DNA of 64,000 bases from Neodiprion pinetum (lineage: Eukaryota; Arthropoda; Insecta; Hymenoptera; Diprionidae). A program made the position numbers and the translations under genes. The stretch's first letter is position 1, and every line of letters begins with the position of its first letter. The notes under the pieces are model-generated. The model was not told the origin of the DNA and did not search any database. It saw only the letters and a list, made by a program, of their open reading frames with translations. This document shows positions 58,190 to 64,000 of this stretch, piece by piece. The stretch spans positions 30,969,077-31,033,076 of the forward strand of contig NC_060233.1 in NCBI RefSeq assembly GCF_021155775.2. Direction: 5' to 3'.

Positions 58190-58225
58190 ACTGATCGATC
58201 TTTCGTTCGAAATTTTGCTTTTATA
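58190..58225 (-). promoter_or_regulatory. TATA plus initiator promoter of the ZP gene
   Basis: On the minus strand, TATAAAA lies at 58225-58219 and TCAGT at 58194-58190, so the A of TCA is about 32 bases downstream of the start of the TATA box, the canonical distance. The predicted 5' UTR of about 57 bases then leads to the ATG at 58135. Focused TATA promoters are typical of genes with sharp, stage-specific expression, in keeping with a cuticle-stage ZP protein. Confidence 0.75.
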
Positions 58226-58560
58226 GCACCGTAGATGTCGAAGAGAAACCCGACGAGGTCATGAGCCCCCATTGTTGGTTCGGCGCGTTTCTGATCATGT
58301 ACCCGCCGAAGACAAACGCCCGATATGACACAAAGTCCATTATATTAAAGAGGTACAGACACGTCGAAGAAGTGCAGACAGTCACGCAACCCTCATTCGT
58401 TATTCGAACGGCGATCCCGACGAATTAGCATAAACAAGCAGAGTATGATATCCTCGTTTTAACACCCGAACTGCAGGCTATTACTGGCCCAAAACCCATT
58501 AGCATTAGCGGCCGGCATTAATCCGTTATGCTTATAACCCGATGCCCCAAAAACGGTGTG

Positions 58561-58640
58561 TATAAATCGCACTGCTGCTGTTCTTGTGCACTGATTTAAG
58601 CCGAAGGATGACGCCTAATTGACGCCTGGTCTCTGGATCA
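58561..58640 (+). promoter_or_regulatory. Candidate divergent TATA promoter and first exon
   Basis: TATAAAT at 58561-58567 is followed about 30 bases later by GTGCACTGA (near 58586-58594), a possible start site. The downstream segment reaches ATCA|GTGAGT at 58641, a good splice donor, so a first exon of about 50 bases is possible. It contains a short ATG frame ending after four codons. No downstream coding exon was found. It lies head-to-head with the ZP promoter about 340 bases away. Confidence 0.3.
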
Positions 58641-61600
58641 GTGAGTGCCCGTCTTATCGTTCGTACAAGCGACAGCTTCGTCCGACGTTTCACGGTTGAC
58701 ACACATTGGTCATAACTTCATGTATCGTGTACCAAGTTCTCGAATTTGAAACCCTCAGCTGCAGGTTCAGAGAATTAAGGATCCCTCTTCGGTTTCAGGA
58801 TGATACGCTGCGAAGCGAAGCGGCATGTGAGAGAACAGAAATTACACTACCTGCAGGTTATTAATAACCGGTAGTCACTTGCTTCATTAATTGCGTTTTC
58901 ATGCTAAGCCGCTCATCGACTCCTCTCGAAGAATATTTATCGCTATCTCAAGATTATTTACTTTCACCTCGTTTAAACCCGCGAAGACGTTTCGTGCAGA
59001 GTAACTGGACCGCAAAATATCGGTTTCGAAATGCTTGAGGAGAACCGTGGAACGATAAAAGACCATTCTGAGAATACTTTAGTGAGTTTAACATACTTTA
59101 CATGATATTGAATCTCGTGCCAATTTCAATTCGGGATTCAGGCACTCAGAGGTCGACGATTATTTCACAAGTTTTCTCGTAGCGCATCTAATTTATGTAC
59201 CTGAAAAGAAATCCAGCAAGAACTTGGGACGTTTTTGGCGACGGTCAAGGTCCACAGAACGCCATGCGGAAAATGCAGGTGGCTAGATGTTTGCAGGAAA
59301 TGCAGAGAACTTGTGTTCCGCTTAGCTTAGCTTGGCGGGCGTTCGCCATTAATTTTATCTATGGTCCGTAACAGACTGAACCACGACGCTACAGTAACGG
59401 ATAATTATATCATTAATCTCGAACTTCATCATTCCCTCAAATTACCGCGATACGTATAACGCGGCGAAAGGTAAATCAAAGAAACTAACCCAACAATGGA
59501 AAGGAATATGGTACGCATATCACGATTCACGCATATCACTCTGAAGTGCCTTTCAATGGTCACGTGATACATGCATTGGGTGAATAATTATATTTTCAAA
59601 TAAAACGAGCAATTTTTTGCTGTCCCTATATTAATTTGAAACTCTTTCTTTTTTTTTTTTGATGATACGTCCGACCGTTTGAATTTTCTTTTCAATGATT
59701 GGACCCTCTTGAGTTAATGAAAAATACATTTAATGGGATAGTCAATGGAAATCATAGCATTGTCGAATATATGATTGAATTCTGTGGATATATTCATAAT
59801 TAGTGTGATTGTTAGGTGTGAGACTTGTCGGTATCTTATACCAAGACGATATTTCCGTAACGGTTATATGGTGTATTATTAATAAATGGATTCAGTATGC
59901 GAGTAGAATGTAACGTAATTACTGCTGATCAACGCGGGGGAGTAATTAAACTCGCCATTATATGCGAGCGGGTAAATTATATACATAATAAAATTGCTGA
60001 CCGGTGCATACGAGGCTTACAGCAGCCGGTTTTTTATCCCATCCGCGACCAACCATCGTTTCCGTTACCTGCAGGTATAACAGCAACCGTGATACTACTT
60101 GCGGATAAACGAATCGGGAATTCCGTTTTCGTTGCATTTGCGAAAAAGCTCAACGCACGCGTTGTACGTAAGTATAATACATATTATATACATACGTATT
60201 GCTAAATTACAGAGTCCGTCAGGAAAATGATTTGTGCACGAAGAAAGTAAAGTAGAACCGTGTGGCGGAGAAAGAGAACAATAAAAAACGAAAATTGACA
60301 GTGTAAGGCAAAACGAGACAAAAAGAAAACGCGTCAAAGAAGACGCTGTTAAAGCTGCCTCGTCGACTATAACGGAAACTCCGTGTATCTACCTTCGTCC
60401 TCCATTTATAAAATTGGCAACGCTGTCAAGCGATGCACTTACTACCGGGTTTGGAAAAATTGTAGTCGGAAAAAATTGCAATTGCATAAGAGACCGACAG
60501 TCCTGAGGGAAATATACAAGGTGAACATAATAATAGTCAAATTATACAAAAATTCTCTCTCAACTTGGCCAGGATCATTGCCTGAGAGAAATTACTGTAC
60601 AGAAGATCATCGAGTGCAAATTGTTGCAAATTTTCGAGCGTTGCAATCACGTGTATGTTGAAAATCAATTTTCCTGCAAAAGCCAGAACGTTATTTCAGT
60701 TACTGGCCGATCGAAACGCGACACCCGGTGTGTGCAAAGGAGTGCGATGTAGATCCTTGAGGATTTGAAATTCCGCGTGCAACAGGATGATCGAGTATAT
60801 CACGCGGACAGTGCGCGTATCTAACAGCAGTCTGTTATTCATTGCTTTGCATCTTCGCCACTTTCCGGGTAGAATATTAGTGTTCCGTTATATTTCGTTT
60901 TGCCGTCATGCCATGCCTTTGCGGTGGTCCGATATGCAGGTATGCGTACCTTCTACACACGCATTCTTATACGCGTCAAGTAGTTGATTGATCAACACCT
61001 GGTACGACTTGCCGACACGGCGCTCGTAAATCCGATCGACGATCATCGCCAATCCAAAAACCGGCTTCACTCGTCAAGTCTTCACACTTCAAGATTCTAA
61101 TCTACCTCTCAGGTGCTCGAGATCTCTCAATGTTGAGCGTGCGTGCCAGTTTAATTTCGCAAAACGTATACGCGAACCGAAATTTATTTTTAAATACACC
61201 ATTATCAGAATTCTCATCCACCGGTTGTTTCCTTGTCGATCATTAAACCTGAATCGGATGTGAAAAATTTGCGTGAATGTACTGCAGCCACCCCGATATG
61301 CCCAACTCGAAACAAACGTTAGCCTCCAGCAATGCATCATGCGATGAGGATGAAAAAACTTTATGGAAATTTATTTAAAAACTAAACATAAATATGAGAC
61401 GCGTAAAAATCCCCGTTATATCGACGCTGATACCCCAGTTTTTGAGGAAATTTGGGATTTGAACGAACTTCCCGCAAGAATTGGTGAAGAATTCGCTTGG
61501 GAGATGAACCGCCTGGGTCCCAGGATTGCAACCTGAGCGAAGAATATCATTTTCTTTGTAGTATTATTCTTATTCTGCAAAAAAAAGTAATTGTCTAACA

Positions 61601-62021
61601 GACACGATGAACGGACTGCTTCCGGTTTCCTAAGTTTAACGAAGTGTGATTACGCATTTGAATAAAGAACTGAAATGATGGCGGGGCGAAAGAATTTGCG
61701 CTCGGCGTTTGAATTACAACGGAGTTTTTTACCGCGGTCCAAATCGGGCCAAGACTCTGTGTCCATGTGTGGGATGCCCACGTTATACGTTCGGTAGAGT
61801 GACCACTGCGTGCGGACCACCGGAGCGTGGCACACGTACCTACCTACTTTAATCAGAAATAACAGATTAAAGTGCAGTTAGACAGTTAACGAAATGCAAA
61901 ATACAGGGGAATACGAGATGACATTGACCCAGTAAGCCTTCCGCTGACACTCGGTGCACACGACTTGTTCAGGTAGGCGATATCGACCAGTGCCGTAAAG
62001 TAGACCGAGAAAGAAATAAAC

Positions 62022-62041
62022 AGAAGAAGAAGAAGAAGAAC
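62022..62041. repeat. (AGA)n microsatellite
   Basis: Seven AGA/GAA units in a purine-rich stretch. Confidence 0.85.
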
Positions 62042-63531
62042 CGGAAGCAAGGAGAGAAATAAGATGAAAAATACGCCGAAGTACCAATCGCGTATTATGC
62101 CACACAGGTGTGTGAAAAGATCTTTACCCTTCCAGAAGAACGAATCCTACGCGTATGTGAAGAAGAGAAAAAATGAGAATTATGTTTTCCATTTCAGTGC
62201 AGAAATTGTTTACAAGAGAAATTCGTCGCAGCGGTTATAAGACAGTCTTGAAAAATTCCGAGGATTCTTTTATTACTTGACTATACAATACTCGAAAACT
62301 TCGCATCGTATATTCGAATTAGAAGATGTAATTTGGTTGAATGCATTGTTTTAGAATTCTCGAAAAATTGTTAAAATTATTTCGCCAAAACAAATAGATC
62401 TACACTTAAAATCGCTTATGAAAACAACAGCAAAAAAAAAAAAAAAATCACTCCTGTGAAACTATGTACAATTATTTTTATTTCGGAAATCTGTTTTGAA
62501 CTTCGTTATGTTTTTAAAAAATGGTTTACATACCTGATTACCGCTTATCTTGCTGAAGCAAATGAATTTCTCGTTAATTGGAGGAAATGTGTAAAAAATT
62601 TCTCAACAAATTGATTCCTTTAATAATAAGAAAAAAAAAAATCGTAGGTTAACTGTGAAACTTGTCGGTCAACACAAGTAGACAAGCAACCGAAGCTACA
62701 TTTTGAATATGCAGCAATTACAAATGTATCTTCGATTGCCTATCTGCTGACGCTAACAATGAGCGACGAATTCTTACAATAAACTCACGGTATAAATAAT
62801 TTCCCGAGGTTCTTACGTAGAATTTTCGAGCCAACAGCGGATTAGATTAATTTTCACCGTGTTCCTCGAGGCTTCTAAAACTTTGAGTAAACAACTAAAA
62901 GAACATGGACTCGATATTCCGCCTGGTTCGAAGCTTCTTTCAAATGGCTGATAGAGCTTAGAGGCTATAACGACCCATGGCACATGCGGAGTTCTATTAT
63001 ACCTTGAAGAGTACGTCAAGGAGGACAAGAGCGAAGGATGGTTGTTAGCAGGGGCAGTGGGCATGCATTAACAGTACTCCGAATGGTCTCGTAATTCTCT
63101 CCCGCCTCCCGGGGCGATCGCCTCTGCCCAGTGGAGGACGGTCTGGACTCCGATGGAGTAACTCAGTCCGTCTACAGCCTTCAGCTAAATTCAACCACCC
63201 GATCATTCCTCCTTGAACGATCCAGCGCCCCAAGTAAGTTGGAGCCGGATTCGAGTTCTCAAGTTTCATCGGTTCTATTTGGTCGATAACAGACGAGACA
63301 GTGATTACGATATTGATTGATACACAGTAAGCGAAAGATAATCAAAGATGTGGAGGAGGATTTTAATGTCGATCGCTTTCACGGTGAGTCAGAGAAAACT
63401 TTTTACTCTTGCAAGGTTCTTTTCCAAATTTACTGGATTTCATTTACTTCATTTACTTCGAAGTAATCTTATCGACAATAATGGATTCTACCAACGCTTG
63501 TCGGATGAGGAAGTAGCATTTTGTAAACACG

Positions 63532-63535
<4 letters not shown>

Positions 63536-63573
<38 letters not shown>
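63536..63573. repeat. (AG)n microsatellite
   Basis: About 18 AG units without interruption after a GGAGAA lead-in. It supplies overlapping GAGAG motifs. Confidence 0.9.
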
Positions 63574-64000
63574 CTAAACCTGTCCGCGTCTCGTTTACCG
63601 CTCTCTATCTGAGTACCGCTTACCAGCTTTAATGACAAGGATCTCTGAAGGCGCCGCGACGCGGTTTGTAACTCCAAACAACGCGAGATAAATAATCCAG
63701 ATGAAATGGACTTCCGACTCTGGACAGTGAACCCCGTTTTGCGGACTTATCGCGGGATATTAGCGAAATTCTTCAGCACGCTCATCGCTCGCGAATATCT
63801 TTATACGACTTAAATTCGCCCTTTTCCCGCCGCGTCAAGCAACAGCTGGCTGATCAGAACAGCGCTTGCTAGTCTGCTATTTGGTGTTGATTCCGCAGGT
63901 TGCAAATATCACGAAAATTGAGAGTTACACTTTTGTATTGCGGTTTGTTTCGTGATTGATATTAATGCAAGGAACACAAATAATCACACTGTACACCGTA

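Larger units (their letters stand above)
58645..64000. other. Non-coding stretch downstream of the cluster
   Basis: No gene recognised. Mostly AT-rich, with AGA repeats at 62022-62041, an A run at 62432-62447 and an AG repeat at 63536-63573. A short frame at 63348-63383 ending in a strong donor is described in the findings. Other frames are short and without family resemblance. Confidence 0.5.

Noticed and set aside
1..64000. tRNA, rRNA, CRISPR or bacterial-type operon features
   Set aside because: I looked for the GTTCGANTC T-loop with matching stems and for regularly spaced direct repeats and saw none. The intron-containing genes show this is animal nuclear DNA.

Overview
The window is animal nuclear DNA, most likely from an insect. 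Genes are split by GT-AG introns of roughly 50-750 bp, polyadenylation signals are AATAAA, and at least one promoter shows an arthropod-type TATA box plus TCAGT initiator. The recognisable proteins (two mitochondrial ribosomal proteins, an IQ-motif protein K, a zona pellucida domain protein) all look insect-like. I cannot name the species; a hymenopteran is only an impression.

Layout. Bases 1 to about 49.3 kb hold no gene I can recognise. This stretch is mostly AT-rich DNA with GC-rich islands, long poly-G/poly-C runs, many microsatellites, one probable short inverted-repeat transposon (7596-8468) and a decayed tandem duplication (31.8-32.2 kb). Two places look like promoters. One at 3.16-3.29 kb combines GATA, two kappa-B-like sites and a TATA box, followed by a non-coding exon. 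The other at 7.2-7.5 kb is CpG-rich with YY1 and RFX X-box motifs, an initiator and a short first coding exon candidate. The rest may be intergenic or intronic regulatory DNA.

From 49.3 to 58.2 kb lies a compact cluster whose exons I resolved by reading splice sites: mRpL3 (+, 7 exons), mRpS34 (+, 2 exons), an IQCK-like gene (-, at least 4 exons), an unrecognised 238-residue gene (+, 3 exons) and a ZP-domain membrane protein (-, 3 exons). A small uncertain minus-strand gene may sit between mRpL3 and mRpS34. mRpS34 and the IQCK-like gene converge with poly(A) signals about 30 bp apart. The IQCK-like gene and the unknown gene diverge from a short shared region of about 350 bp. The unknown gene and the ZP gene converge.

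From 58.2 to 64 kb there is again no recognised gene, apart from a possible divergent TATA promoter at 58.56 kb and a possible first exon at 63.35 kb.

Functionally, mRpL3 and mRpS34 belong to the large and small subunits of the mitochondrial ribosome. IQCK family proteins are linked to cilia and flagella. ZP proteins of this build act at the apical surface under cuticle. I see no shared pathway beyond the mitoribosome pair. No convincing novel multi-gene system was found; the best candidates for new biology are the unrecognised 238-residue gene and the kappa-B/GATA/TATA promoter.
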